Assembly (NCBI RefSeq): GCF_003217515.1
Contig: NZ_QJSX01000008.1
Coordinates: 63,929 to 127,928, forward strand
DNA from: Deinococcus yavapaiensis KR-236
Lineage (GTDB): Bacteria; Deinococcota; Deinococci; Deinococcales; Deinococcaceae
DNA length: 64,000 bases
Direction of reading: 5' to 3'
A model generated the notes under the pieces. The model was not told the DNA's origin. It did no database searches and worked only from the letters and a program-made list of their open reading frames with translations. Made by a program: the position numbers and the translations under genes. Below, piece by piece: positions 1 to 9,534 of the stretch (its first letter is position 1; each line of letters starts with the position of its first letter).

Positions 1-13
1 CCTGCCAATTCAC
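1..13 (-). CDS. Start of a gene downstream of the ECF sigma factor (partial)
   Basis: Only the first codons are inside the window: GTG at 13-11 followed by codons for Asn, Trp and Gln, running off the left edge. On the minus strand a strong Shine-Dalgarno (AAAGGAGGTGA) lies in the 40 bases after the sigma-factor stop, about 12 bases before this GTG. A gene directly behind an ECF sigma gene is very often its anti-sigma factor, but nothing visible here proves that. Confidence 0.4.
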
Positions 14-52
14 GGTGTTCCGTTCACCTCCTTTCGTGTCTTCGCGGCGTCC

Positions 53-634
53 TCAATCCACATCCACCGCCCCTTGCAGCAATTCCGCCAGCATCTCCTT
101 GGCGCGAAACACCCTGCTTTTCGCCGTCCCGACCGCGCAGTTCTGAATCTTGGCGATCTCGTCGTACGGCAGTTCCTCCACGAATCGCAGCACGACCGCT
201 TCTCGGTACTCGGGCGCGAGGCGGCTCAGCGCCACTTGCACCCGCTCCGCCGTATCTGCGCTTTCCGCGACTTGCACGGGTCCGCGGCGCGAACTCGTCA
301 CCTCGAAGCCGACGTCCTCGGCCGCCTCCTCGATCGAGAAGCGCGGCAGCACCTTGCGGCGATGCCGTTCGATCTGCGTGTTGCGCGCCACTTGATACAA
401 CCACGGCAACACCTTCTCACCGGGTTTGAACGTCGAGATCGAGCGCCACGCTCGGTAGAACACTTCTTGCGTCAAGTCCAGCGCGTCCTCCTTGTTGCCT
501 TCGAGGCGAAACAGGTAATTGAACATTCGGCTTTCAAAGGCGCTCACGAATTCGTGCCACGCCTCCTCATCTCCGGTCTTGAGGCGCGCGAGAGCGTCCG
601 CAGTCAGAACTTCGGCCTCCGACACGTCTTTCAT
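53..634 (-). CDS. RNA polymerase ECF-type sigma factor (sigma-70 family)
   Basis: 193-residue group 4 (ECF) sigma factor, which redirects RNA polymerase to a small regulon. Region 2 is recognisable at about residues 20-85 (DLTQEVFYRAWR, then PWLYQVARN); region 4 is at about 130-185, with the helix-turn-helix LPYDEIAKIQNCAVGTAKSR. The open frame extends far upstream, but the ATG at 634 is chosen because GGAAGGGAG lies just before it and family similarity begins there. The divergent FUN14-like gene starts about 100 bases away. A gene with its own strong ribosome site follows within 40 bases, probably the anti-sigma factor. The signal sensed is not visible. Confidence 0.93.
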   Translation of the reverse strand: MKDVSEAEVLTADALARLKTGDEEAWHEFVSAFESRMFNYLFRLEGNKEDALDLTQEVFYRAWRSISTFKPGEKVLPWLYQVARNTQIERHRRKVLPRFSIEEAAEDVGFEVTSSRRGPVQVAESADTAERVQVALSRLAPEYREAVVLRFVEELPYDEIAKIQNCAVGTAKSRVFRAKEMLAELLQGAVDVD

Positions 635-733
635 TACGCTCCCTTCCGCCCGAAAGTTCCGCGGCGATCCGACAAGGTGATCTTCCGTGCGTGTCCTCAC
701 TTTAGCGAGATTTGTCGCTATCTTGATGGCACC

Positions 734-1054
734 TTGAACGCCGTCGACGTCATCACGCCCTTGCTGCCCGACCTGAGCCTCGGCGGTCTGCTGGGATTCT
801 GCGCTGGCTTCGCGATCAAGAAGGCCAGCCGTGTCCTCATCCTGGTCGTCGGCGTCGTGTTCGTCCTCGTGCAAATCCTCGCGTACTACGGCATCATCAC
901 CGTGCACTGGACGAAAGTGCAGGAACTCGCCGAACCCGTGCTGCGAACGGGCGCCGAGGACGGCGGCGCGTGGGCGCTCGAAGTCCTGCGCGCCAACCTT
1001 CCGTTCGGCGGAGCGTTCGTGGCGGGTCTGCTGCTGGGCTTGCGAGCGAAGTGA
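734..1054 (+). CDS. FUN14-family small membrane protein
   Basis: About 106 residues. The N-terminal LLPDLSLGGLLGFCAGFAIKK and following hydrophobic stretch match the bacterial FUN14 family (named from the eukaryotic FUNDC1/FUN14 proteins; bacterial role unknown). Two or three membrane segments: about residues 12-27, 31-53 and the last 20. The reading frame is open far upstream, but that part overlaps the sigma gene and is not FUN14-like. I take TTG at 734 as start; GTG at 677 is the alternative. No good Shine-Dalgarno is seen; a TATCTT at 719-724 could be the -10 of a nearly leaderless message. Confidence 0.75.
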   Translation: MNAVDVITPLLPDLSLGGLLGFCAGFAIKKASRVLILVVGVVFVLVQILAYYGIITVHWTKVQELAEPVLRTGAEDGGAWALEVLRANLPFGGAFVAGLLLGLRAK

Positions 1055-1168
1055 GCGGTGCGGGACGGGTGAGCGCCCGATTCGTTCGCGGCCCGCTCGA
1101 TTCGAGTTCCAACCGTGTCGCACGATCTCGGGCGGGCGCTTTGACACCGCTGCCTCGACGCGCGCCCT

Positions 1169-1912
1169 TCACGCCGTGAGAATCAGGGGGCGCCGCTTGG
1201 TGATCACCACGGTGTGCTCGTAATGCGCGGCCAGTCCACCGTCGCGGGTGCAGATCGTCCAGCCGTCCGTCCGAGTGCGCGTGCGCCACGACCGTCCGCT
1301 CGACACCATCGGCTCGATCGCCAGCACCAGCCCTTCGCGAAGCGGCTTGCTCAACGACGGCTGGTAGAAATTCGGCACGTCGGGCGCTTCGTGGATGGTG
1401 CGGCCCACGCCGTGCCCTTGCAACTCGCGCAGCAACGAGAAGCCGCGCCGCGCCACTTCCGCTTCGACGGCTCGCCCGATGACGTTGAGCGGACGGCCCG
1501 CGCGCGCCGCTTGCATCGCCGCCTCGAACGCGGCTTCGGCGCACGCGACGAGCCTCTGCGCGACCGGGGAAACGGGCGGCACGGCGACCGTGAGGGCGGC
1601 GTCTGCGACGAATCCGTCCACGAGCGGCGTGACGTCGAGGCTCACGACGTCGCCCTCTTTCAAGGGGCGCTTCGAGGGCAGGCCGTGCACCACGTCGTCG
1701 TTGACGCTGACGAAGACGTTGACGGGGGCGCCGTACACGGCGCGCGGAGCGGAGGAGGCGCCGTGCCGTCGAAACACTTCGCCTGCGAGCGCGTCGAGGT
1801 CGGCGGGAGTGACGCCGGGCGCGACGGCCTCCTCTAGGATTCGGAGGGTGTCTGCCACGACGTGTCCCGCGCGCGTCATGCCGTCAAGGTCCCGCTCGTC
1901 TTGAATCGTCAT
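1169..1912 (-). CDS. map: Type I methionine aminopeptidase
   Basis: Removes the initiator methionine from nascent proteins in the cytoplasm. 247 residues, the normal length for the single-domain bacterial enzyme. The five metal ligands can be placed: Asp93 and Asp104 (SLDVTPLVDGFVADAA), His167 (GHGVGR), Glu200 (AIEPM) and Glu232 (YEHTVV). His76 in NDDVVHGLP and His174 correspond to the conserved substrate-pocket histidines. It stands alone, in convergent orientation to the FUN14-like gene. No adk/secY/infA neighbours are present, unlike the usual ribosomal-operon copy, so other map paralogues may exist elsewhere in the genome. Confidence 0.95.
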   Translation of the reverse strand: MTIQDERDLDGMTRAGHVVADTLRILEEAVAPGVTPADLDALAGEVFRRHGASSAPRAVYGAPVNVFVSVNDDVVHGLPSKRPLKEGDVVSLDVTPLVDGFVADAALTVAVPPVSPVAQRLVACAEAAFEAAMQAARAGRPLNVIGRAVEAEVARRGFSLLRELQGHGVGRTIHEAPDVPNFYQPSLSKPLREGLVLAIEPMVSSGRSWRTRTRTDGWTICTRDGGLAAHYEHTVVITKRRPLILTA

Positions 1913-2185
1913 GCTTCACTGTACGCTCGTCGATCCCTCTGTTCGGGGATTGCCGAAGCCGTTCCTCTCTTTTTCGAGGCGGAGGTGCGCTGCAACATGG
2001 CGGTACTTGATTTCATGTTCGTTGCGTTTTTGCCGCTCACGACCGGACGGTTCGCGGCGCAAACGCGCCGCGTCGGCGTGGCCATCGACCCTCACCCGAG
2101 CGTTCCGGCCGAGACCACCACGCAGCATGTCACGCGTCCGCTCGCTTCGTCTCGAGCGCTGCCGCCCCTGGAGACGATGGAGGCC

Positions 2186-2370
2186 CGGTATCGAAGCGAG
2201 CGAGCGCGGCGTGAAGGACGCGTCGTTCCCCTTGCGCGGGACAGCTCTCACGGTCACGGTGATCGTCGGTTCTGTCGCGAGCGGCAAGACGACGTTGCTG
2301 CGCGCCCTGCTCGGCCTCTCGCCGGTGCGCTGCAACGGGGCTCGGTCGTGCCGCCGACGGCGAGCCGCGC
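2186..2370 (+). pseudogene. Fragment of an ABC-transporter ATPase (Walker A region only)
   Basis: Between map and the slyD-like gene lies a stretch of about 50 codons with good codon usage that reads as an ABC nucleotide-binding domain start: VKDASFPLRG..., then VIVGSVASGKTTLLRALLGL, a complete Walker A motif with its usual hydrophobic flanks. The frame then degenerates near 2330; shifting frame gives GSV, as expected a little after Walker A. No Q-loop, signature or Walker B follows before the terminator at 2381. No membrane domain is seen upstream. I read it as the remnant of a larger exporter, perhaps ABCC-like; a chance P-loop is the alternative. Confidence 0.45.
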
Positions 2371-2380
2371 TGACGCGAAA

Positions 2381-2414
2381 AGGAGCGGGACCGGCACGAC
2401 GGTGCCGGTCCCGC
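2381..2414 (-). terminator. Rho-independent terminator of the slyD-like gene
   Basis: Perfect 13-bp stem (GCGGGACCGGCAC and its complement, 2385-2397 and 2402-2414) with a 4-base loop, followed on the minus strand by TCCTTTT. It lies 12 bases past the stop codon of the gene at 2426. Confidence 0.85.
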
Positions 2415-2425
2415 TGCTCGGTCGC

Positions 2426-2905
2426 TCACTCTTCGTCTTCGAATTCGTCGCCGTCAACGTGGCCGCGCTCGAGCTCCTCGGGCGTGGCGTCGCGGATGGT
2501 GCGCACCGTGACTTGGAAGTCGAGGGTCTCACCGGCGAGCGGCGGGTTGAAGTCTACCTTCACGCCCTCGGGGAGCACTTCCACGACCGTGAGGGGCGTG
2601 ATGGAGCCGTCCTCGCTTTGCGCGAAGTAGCTCGCGCCGACTTCCACGTCGTCCTCGAAGTCTTCGCGCGGCAGGATCTGCACGTTCTCCTCGTCACGCT
2701 CGCCGTAGCCTTCCTCGGGCGGCACGGTGACTTGGAAGGAATCGCCGACGGACTTGCCTTCCAGCGCTCTTTCGAGGCCCGGAATGATGTTGTTGTGTCC
2801 GTGGAGATATGCGAGAGGCTCGTCCGGATCGCTTTGATCGACGACCTCCCCACCAACGCGCAACACATAATCCAGCTCGACCACTTTGTTCTGAGTAATT
2901 CGCAT
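2426..2905 (-). CDS. slyD: FKBP-type peptidyl-prolyl isomerase, SlyD-like
   Basis: Prolyl cis-trans isomerase and chaperone of the SlyD class: an FKBP core with an insert-in-flap (IF) domain. 159 residues from the ATG at 2905, which has GGAGGAGA just upstream; an in-frame ATG 18 bases earlier is unlikely. Landmarks are VELDYVLRVGGEVVDQS, the IPGLERALEGK...GDSFQVTVPPEEGYGER signature, then the IF region rich in acidic residues. The histidine/cysteine-rich metal-binding tail of E. coli SlyD is absent; the protein ends in an acidic EFEDEE, as in many shorter family members. Confidence 0.9.
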   Translation of the reverse strand: MRITQNKVVELDYVLRVGGEVVDQSDPDEPLAYLHGHNNIIPGLERALEGKSVGDSFQVTVPPEEGYGERDEENVQILPREDFEDDVEVGASYFAQSEDGSITPLTVVEVLPEGVKVDFNPPLAGETLDFQVTVRTIRDATPEELERGHVDGDEFEDEE

Positions 2906-3057
2906 GAAATCTCCTCCCACCAATCCAGGTCTTCAAACTCTAACACGGTTGCGAATGCACACTGGTCGCCATGAGGACGCGCTAAACTTTGGTTTGCATT
3001 TTCTCGGCGCGCGAGGAACACCGACTCGGCTTCGCGCGGCACCGAAAGGAGTCTGAA

Positions 3058-4398
<1,341 letters not shown>

Positions 4399-4410
4399 TC
4401 GGGCGAACAG

Positions 4411-4447
4411 CGAAGGGGAGCCGAGATTCGGTTCCCCTTCGTTTTTT
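4411..4447 (+). terminator. Rho-independent terminator after der
   Basis: Stem CGAAGGGGAGCCGA (4411-4424) pairs with CGGTTCCCCTTCG (4429-4441) with one G-T mismatch-type pair, followed by six T residues. Confidence 0.9.
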
Positions 4448-4540
4448 GACGAGAATCTGATGATGTGAGCTTTTACGAGGCGCACATGATGTGTCATTGG
4501 AAAGAATGACAGCACTCATCCCTTGAGAGGAGCTTCATCC

Positions 4541-6130
4541 ATGCGTCATCCCTCGACTTTTGCCGCCTTCGCCCTTCTCACGCTCACGCTCGCCGCCTGC
4601 GGGACCACGCCGCCTGCATCCGGCGCTCAAACGCCCGCCGCGCCCTCGGCGGCGAACAGCGACGCGACGGCGCCGCTCCTCGCGTCCGAAAACGCCATTC
4701 CCGGCCAGTACATCGTCGTCTTCAAGAAGGACGCCAACGTCGTCGCCGACGGCTTGCGTGCCCAGAGCGCCGACGGCCTGCTGCGCGCCCTCGCCCTCGA
4801 CGCGAGCGGCGTTCAAGTGCAAAACGTCTACGCGACGGCCATCCAAGGCTTCTCGGGCCGCCTCGACGACGCCAGCCTCGCCAAGCTTCGCCGAGACGAG
4901 CGCGTCGCCTACATCGAGCAGGACGCCCGCGTGAACGCCACGGCCACCCAAAGCCCCGCGACGTGGGGCCTCGACCGCCTCGACCAAGCGAGCTTGCCGT
5001 TGAGCAGTTCGTACACCTACAACCTCACCGGCGCCGGCGTGAGCGCGTACGTCATCGATACGGGCATCAACACGACGCACTCGGACTTCGGCGGTCGCGC
5101 CTCGGTCGCGTACGACGCGGTCGGCGACGGCAAGAACGGCGTCGACTGCAACGGGCACGGCACGCACGTCGCCGGAACGATCGGTGGCGGAACGTACGGC
5201 GTGGCCAAAGGCGTGAAGCTGTACGCCGTGCGCGTCCTGGGCTGCGACGGGTCCGGCACCACGTCGGGCGTCATCGCGGGCGTGAACTGGGTTGCCCAGA
5301 ACGCGCAAAAACCCGCCGTGGCGAACATGAGCCTCGGGGGTGGCGTGAGCTCCTCGCTCGACTCGGCCGTTCAAAGCGCCATCAACAACGGCGTGACGTT
5401 CGCCGTCGCGGCGGGCAACGACAACCTCGACGCGTGCAACTCTTCGCCGTCGCGCGTCACGAGCGCGCTCACCGTCGCGGCGAGCACGAACGCCGACGCC
5501 CGCGCCAGCTTCTCGAACTACGGCACGTGCGTGGACGTCTTCGCGCCCGGCCAGAGCATCACCTCCGACTGGATCGGCTCCACGTCCGCCACCAACACCA
5601 TCAGCGGCACGTCCATGGCCACGCCGCACGTCGCCGGAGTCGCCGCGCTCTACCTCCAAGGTGCGCCCAGCGCTTCGCCCGCCACGGTCGCGAGCGCTAT
5701 CAAGGGCGGCGCCGCCTCGAACAAGATCACCGGCGTGAACGGCAGCCCGAACTTGCTGCTGCAAAGCCTCATCGGCAATGCCACCACGACGCCCACGCCT
5801 ACCCCGACGCCCACGCCGACCGCGCCGTGCACGACGTGCGAGAAGTACACGGGCAGCCTCTCGAGCAGCGGCGCCTACGCCTACCAGCCCAACGGCACGT
5901 ACTTCCAGTACGCGGGCGGCACGCTGCGCGGTTGGCTGCAAGGCCCGAGCGGCACGGACTTCGACCTTTACCTGATGAAGTGGAACGGCTCCGCGTGGGC
6001 GACCGTCGCGAGTGCCGCCACGAGCAGCACGAACGAGAGCTTGTCGTACAACGCCAGCGGCGGCTACTACACGTGGCGCATCGTGTCCTACACGGGCAGC
6101 GGAACGTACACCTTCTACTTGCAGCGCTGA
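4541..6130 (+). CDS. Secreted S8-family serine protease (subtilisin-like), lipoprotein
   Basis: 529-residue preproprotease. Lipoprotein-type signal peptide ending LTLTLAAC (Cys20), then a low-complexity Ala/Thr/Pro stretch, an I9-type inhibitor propeptide (IPGQYIVVFKKD onwards, about residues 50-130) and the peptidase S8 domain. The catalytic triad is Asp173 (YVIDTGIN), His206 (NGHGTHVAGT) and Ser358 (SGTSMATPH). A Thr-Pro repeat linker (about 410-422) leads to a C-terminal beta domain resembling the PPC/pre-peptidase type, ending in a tyrosine-rich stretch. Start ATG 4541 follows GAGAGGAG; a TTG at 4523 is in frame but has no signal. Probably nutrient-scavenging or cell-surface proteolysis, as in the many Deinococcus subtilases. 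Confidence 0.95.
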   Translation: MRHPSTFAAFALLTLTLAACGTTPPASGAQTPAAPSAANSDATAPLLASENAIPGQYIVVFKKDANVVADGLRAQSADGLLRALALDASGVQVQNVYATAIQGFSGRLDDASLAKLRRDERVAYIEQDARVNATATQSPATWGLDRLDQASLPLSSSYTYNLTGAGVSAYVIDTGINTTHSDFGGRASVAYDAVGDGKNGVDCNGHGTHVAGTIGGGTYGVAKGVKLYAVRVLGCDGSGTTSGVIAGVNWVAQNAQKPAVANMSLGGGVSSSLDSAVQSAINNGVTFAVAAGNDNLDACNSSPSRVTSALTVAASTNADARASFSNYGTCVDVFAPGQSITSDWIGSTSATNTISGTSMATPHVAGVAALYLQGAPSASPATVASAIKGGAASNKITGVNGSPNLLLQSLIGNATTTPTPTPTPTPTAPCTTCEKYTGSLSSSGAYAYQPNGTYFQYAGGTLRGWLQGPSGTDFDLYLMKWNGSAWATVASAATSSTNESLSYNASGGYYTWRIVSYTGSGTYTFYLQR

Positions 6131-6140
6131 GACCGTCCGC

Positions 6141-6174
6141 AAAAGAGAGCCTTCCACAGGGAAGGCTCTCTTTT
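6141..6174. terminator. Bidirectional terminator between convergent protease and monooxygenase genes
   Basis: AAAAGAGAGCCTTCC (6141-6155) and GGAAGGCTCTCTTTT (6160-6174) form a perfect 15-bp stem with a 4-base loop and T/A tails on both strands; its edge touches the stop codon of the minus-strand gene. Confidence 0.92.
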
Positions 6175-7697
6175 CACGTTTTCGAGCTTCGGCGTGCTTC
6201 GCGCGGCGCGTACGGCCGTACCCGCAAGCGCCACTGATACGCGGCGGGATCGAACGCTCGAAGGCGGCGGCGAAAGCTCAAGGCGAAGTCGGGCCAAAGG
6301 GTGACGTTGCGACCGTGCTCGTCAAGGTACCAACTCGCGCAGTGCCGCGCCGACCACGCCGACCGCTCGAAGCGTGCCTGAAGCGCGTCGTTGTACGTCC
6401 GCTGCGCTTCGGGCCGCACGTCGAAGGCCTGCAGGTGCTCGCGGCGCGCGTGCTGCAAGCAAGCGGCGACGTACGCGACTTGCGCCTCCATCATGTACAG
6501 CACCGAGTTGTGACCGAGCAGCACGTTCGGTCCCAACAGCAAGAAGAGGTTCGGGAAGTTCGCCACGGTCGTGCCGAGGTACGCCTCGGGTCCGGACGCC
6601 CACGTTTGCGCGAGGGTGCGTCCGTCCTTGCCTCTGAACAGTCGCGCGAAGGGCATGGTGGCGACCTCGAAGCCCGTGCCGCACAACATCGCGTCCACCT
6701 CGTGCAAGGTGCCGTTCGCCGTCACGACGCCACCCTTGGTGACGCGCTCGATCGGTTCGGTGACGAGCGAGACGTTGGGCTGCTGAAGCGCCGGGTAGTA
6801 GTCGTCCGACACGAGGATGCGCTTACAGCCGATGCGGTAATTCGGCGTGAGCTTGGCCCGCAGCGAAGCGTCGCGAACTTGCGCCTTCAAATGCCGAGCG
6901 GCGATGCTGCGCACGTACGGCTCCAAGCGCGGCTCCCAAAAGCCCAAGCCGTCACGCTCGTGCTTCAAGAAGATGGCGGCGCGCGACAAACGCTGCGTGA
7001 TCGGAAGGCTACGGAAAGCTCGCCGCTCGTTGGACGTGAACGCCCGGTCGCCGCGCGGCACGATCCACGGCGCGGAGCGCTGAAAGACCGTCAGGTGCGC
7101 GACTCGCGGTTGAATCGCGGGAACGAACTGAATCGCCGAGGCGCCCGTGCCGATCACCGCCACCCGCTTGCCCGCCAGGTCGTACGCGTGATTCCAACGC
7201 GCCGAGTGCATCAACTCACCGCCAAAGTCGTGCAACCCTGGAAGGTCGGGCCATTTCGGCGTCGAGAGCGGCCCTTGACCGGACACCACGAAGGTCGCCG
7301 TCCACGGCCCTCCGCTCGTCTCCAAGCGCCAAATGCCTTCCGCGTCGTCCCAAGTCGCCGTTCGGACTTCATGCGAGAAGCGCACGTGTGGCAACACCCC
7401 GAAGCGCCGCGCGACGTCTCGCAGGTACGCGAGGATCTCCGTTTGCGGAGCGTAGCGACGCGACCAGTCCGGGTACGGCGCGAACGAGAACGAGTACAAG
7501 TTCGACGGCACGTCGCACGCGCAACCGGGATAGGTGTTGTCGCGCCACGTGCCGCCGACGTCGCTCGCGCGCTCGAACACCACGAAGTCTCGTTCGCCGT
7601 CGCCCAACAGCCGAATCGCCATGGCGATGCCCGCGAAGCCCGATCCGATGACCGCCACGTGAACGTGCGAAGCGGTCGCTTCCGTCGAACTGGTCAT
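6174..7697 (-). CDS. Flavin-containing monooxygenase, Baeyer-Villiger type
   Basis: 507-residue FAD/NADPH-dependent monooxygenase. The N-terminal FAD Rossmann motif is VIGSGFAGIAMA; DVGGTWRDNTYPG and CDVPSNLYSFSF follow, both typical of Baeyer-Villiger enzymes. The class fingerprint FxGxxxHxxxW is present (FGGELMHSARW) just before the second nucleotide motif VIGTGASAIQF. Such enzymes insert oxygen next to a ketone or oxidise soft heteroatoms; the substrate cannot be read from sequence. The ATG at 7697 overlaps the stop codon of the upstream decarboxylase-like gene (ATGA), so the two are translationally coupled. Confidence 0.92.
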   Translation of the reverse strand: MTSSTEATASHVHVAVIGSGFAGIAMAIRLLGDGERDFVVFERASDVGGTWRDNTYPGCACDVPSNLYSFSFAPYPDWSRRYAPQTEILAYLRDVARRFGVLPHVRFSHEVRTATWDDAEGIWRLETSGGPWTATFVVSGQGPLSTPKWPDLPGLHDFGGELMHSARWNHAYDLAGKRVAVIGTGASAIQFVPAIQPRVAHLTVFQRSAPWIVPRGDRAFTSNERRAFRSLPITQRLSRAAIFLKHERDGLGFWEPRLEPYVRSIAARHLKAQVRDASLRAKLTPNYRIGCKRILVSDDYYPALQQPNVSLVTEPIERVTKGGVVTANGTLHEVDAMLCGTGFEVATMPFARLFRGKDGRTLAQTWASGPEAYLGTTVANFPNLFLLLGPNVLLGHNSVLYMMEAQVAYVAACLQHARREHLQAFDVRPEAQRTYNDALQARFERSAWSARHCASWYLDEHGRNVTLWPDFALSFRRRLRAFDPAAYQWRLRVRPYAPREARRSSKT

Positions 7698-8338
7698 ACC
7701 GCAGTATGATCGCCGCGCCCGCCCGCTCGAAAGGTGGGCGGCGGAAAGCGCATCGTGAAGTTCGTGACGCGCAGCGATACGAGCGGCGTCGGTAACGGTG
7801 GAAAAAGGTCGGGATTCACGAGGGCGTGCGAAAGCCGCGCGAAGCGAACGCGTCCGGTTCCTCGGGGACGCGTGAGAAGCACGCGTTCCTGGCACGGTTG
7901 TGCCAGCGTGCCCCACCTCGCCGGGATCAACGCGGTCGTCGCCGGGACGCTCGGTCCTGCCTCGGTCCAAGCGAACTCGCCGAGGAGGCGTCCTGACTGC
8001 TCCACACGCACGAATCCCCCTTGCCCGTCGCTTCCTTGCCAATCGAAGCGCGCGACTTCCTTCGGTAAGCCCCAATTGCGCCGTCCCCACCGCGCGCTCG
8101 CCTCGGAATCCACCACGATGCGCGTGACCTTCGGGTGGACCACGCCGCCCGACTCGAAGAAGCCGCCCAGGAACAGCAACTCGCGGTAAGGACCCACCGG
8201 CGAACTCGTGTAGTTCACGAGCATCATCGCCGCGACGCCTCCGCGAAACGAAGAGGCGGACGGATCTTGCCGAGGCGTCGCGGGCAGCAGCGAAATGAAG
8301 CCGTGTCCGTGAAGCGTCCATGGAGGAGGCGCGTTCAT
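7694..8338 (-). CDS. Acetoacetate decarboxylase-like family protein
   Basis: 214 residues. The region WGRRNWGLPKEVARFDW matches the signature of the acetoacetate-decarboxylase superfamily, in which the lysine of the WGxPK region is near or at the Schiff-base site. It also has VNYTSSPVGPYRELLFLGGFF, typical of the N-terminal half. Many members have lost decarboxylase activity, so function is open. The ATG at 8338 has only a weak GAGG in front. Coupled to the Baeyer-Villiger monooxygenase by a 4-base overlap, which suggests both act on the same keto compound. Confidence 0.8.
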   Translation of the reverse strand: MNAPPPWTLHGHGFISLLPATPRQDPSASSFRGGVAAMMLVNYTSSPVGPYRELLFLGGFFESGGVVHPKVTRIVVDSEASARWGRRNWGLPKEVARFDWQGSDGQGGFVRVEQSGRLLGEFAWTEAGPSVPATTALIPARWGTLAQPCQERVLLTRPRGTGRVRFARLSHALVNPDLFPPLPTPLVSLRVTNFTMRFPPPTFRAGGRGDHTAV

Positions 8339-8478
8339 GCCTCATGATGCGCTTCTCACGCTCCCTTGAGAGCCTCGCTACGCGCTCTTAGACGTTCGGT
8401 CATCTTGTGGTCCGCCTGACTTAGCGAGTGGGGGGGCGTTGCTGTGATGGGCTCGATTTTCTCGCGAGGAGGAGCGAC

Positions 8479-9429
8479 ATGACGCAGCAATCCGGCAAGC
8501 AAGGCGCGCAACAGCAAGGTGGAGCTCAGGAACCGTCGTTCGAGGAAGCCGTCCAGAAGACGACGTCGAACGAGGAAGGCAAGACGCTGCCCGAGCAGCA
8601 GCAAAGCCACCGGCCCGGCATCGAAGCCGAGATGAATCCCAAGCCCGTGTACATCAAGGAGACGTACAAGGCGGCGGGCAAGCTCGCAGGCAAGAAGGCC
8701 CTCATCACCGGAGGCGACTCGGGCATCGGGCGCGCGGTCGCCGTGCACTTCGCGCGTGAAGGCGCCGACGTCGCCATCGTGTACCTCGGCGAGGAGGACG
8801 TGGACGCGCAAAACACGCGTCAACTCATCGAAGCCGAAGGCCGCAAGTGCCTCCTGATTCCCGGCGACGTCGGCAGCGAGCAGTTTTGCAAGGACGCCGT
8901 GAACCGCACGGTCTCCGAGCTCGGCGGACTCGACATTCTCGTGAACAATGCCGCCGAGCAGCATCCGCAAGAAAGCCTCTCGGACATCTCCTCCGAGCAA
9001 CTCGAGAAGACCTTCCGTACCAACATCTTCGGTTACTTCTACATGGCCAAGGCGGCGCTGGAGCACCTGAAGGAAGGCGCGGCGATCATCAACACGGCGT
9101 CCGTGACGGACTACAAGGGCAGCCCGCAGCTTCTCGATTACTCTTCCACGAAAGGCGCCATCGTCGCCTTCACCCGCTCGCTGTCCATGAGCCTCATCGA
9201 GAAGGGCATTCGCGTCAACGGCGTCGCGCCCGGCCCAATTTGGACGCCTCTCATTCCGTCGACCTTCCCGCCCGACAAGGTGGCGTCGTTCGGCGCGGAC
9301 GTGCCCATGAAGCGCCCCGGCCAACCGGCTGAAGTCGCCACGTGCTACGTGTTCCTCGCGAGCGACGACTCGTCGTACATCAACGGCCAATTCCTGCATC
9401 CCAACGGCGGCGAGGTGGTGAACGGCTGA
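8479..9429 (+). CDS. SDR family oxidoreductase, general-stress type (YdaD/YhxC-like)
   Basis: 316-residue short-chain dehydrogenase with a hydrophilic Gln-rich N-terminal extension of about 60 residues, characteristic of the Bacillus stress-protein-39 subgroup. TGGDSGIG is the cofactor motif, NNAAEQHPQ the NNAG-type motif, and Ser, Tyr and Lys of SVTDYKGSPQLLDYSSTKG are the catalytic residues. Start ATG 8479 follows GAGGAGGAG; an upstream in-frame ATG lacks one. Substrate unknown; the subgroup is often induced by osmotic or desiccation stress. It heads a cluster with an SRPBCC protein and two zinc dehydrogenases. Confidence 0.93.
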   Translation: MTQQSGKQGAQQQGGAQEPSFEEAVQKTTSNEEGKTLPEQQQSHRPGIEAEMNPKPVYIKETYKAAGKLAGKKALITGGDSGIGRAVAVHFAREGADVAIVYLGEEDVDAQNTRQLIEAEGRKCLLIPGDVGSEQFCKDAVNRTVSELGGLDILVNNAAEQHPQESLSDISSEQLEKTFRTNIFGYFYMAKAALEHLKEGAAIINTASVTDYKGSPQLLDYSSTKGAIVAFTRSLSMSLIEKGIRVNGVAPGPIWTPLIPSTFPPDKVASFGADVPMKRPGQPAEVATCYVFLASDDSSYINGQFLHPNGGEVVNG

Positions 9430-9492
9430 CTTCCGAGGCGCTTCGCGGCCTCTTCTCGAAGCGTGGAAACATCGACGGCAGAGTGCACTTTG

Positions 9493-9513
9493 GCCTCCTT
9501 TCACGGGAGGCCC
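9493..9513 (+). terminator. Hairpin downstream of the SDR gene
   Basis: GGCCTCC (9493-9499) and its complement GGAGGCC (9507-9513) form a 7-bp stem with CCTT after it. The T tract is poor, so this may be a weak terminator or processing hairpin. Confidence 0.45.
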
Positions 9514-9534
9514 CTTCGGGATGAGTGAGGAAGT

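Noticed and set aside
53..1147. Sigma-factor frame extended to 364 residues
   Set aside because: The upstream part overlaps the FUN14-like gene and has no likeness to sigma factors; the ATG at 634 has a good ribosome site.
4489..4505. TGTCATTG core before the subtilase gene, resembling the Deinococcus RDRM consensus TTATGTCATTGACATAA
   Set aside because: Only about 11 of 17 positions match and the flanking half-sites do not. A secreted protease is not an expected DNA-damage gene. No match to RDRM is seen upstream of uvrB or ssb either.
4535..6157. Long open frame (540 codons) on the opposite strand of the subtilase; similar ones opposite der, the two dehydrogenases, hrpB and uvrB
   Set aside because: High-GC codon use leaves the antisense frames free of stops. 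They have Arg/Ala/Val/Gly-rich composition, no family motif and no start signals; the sense genes are certain.
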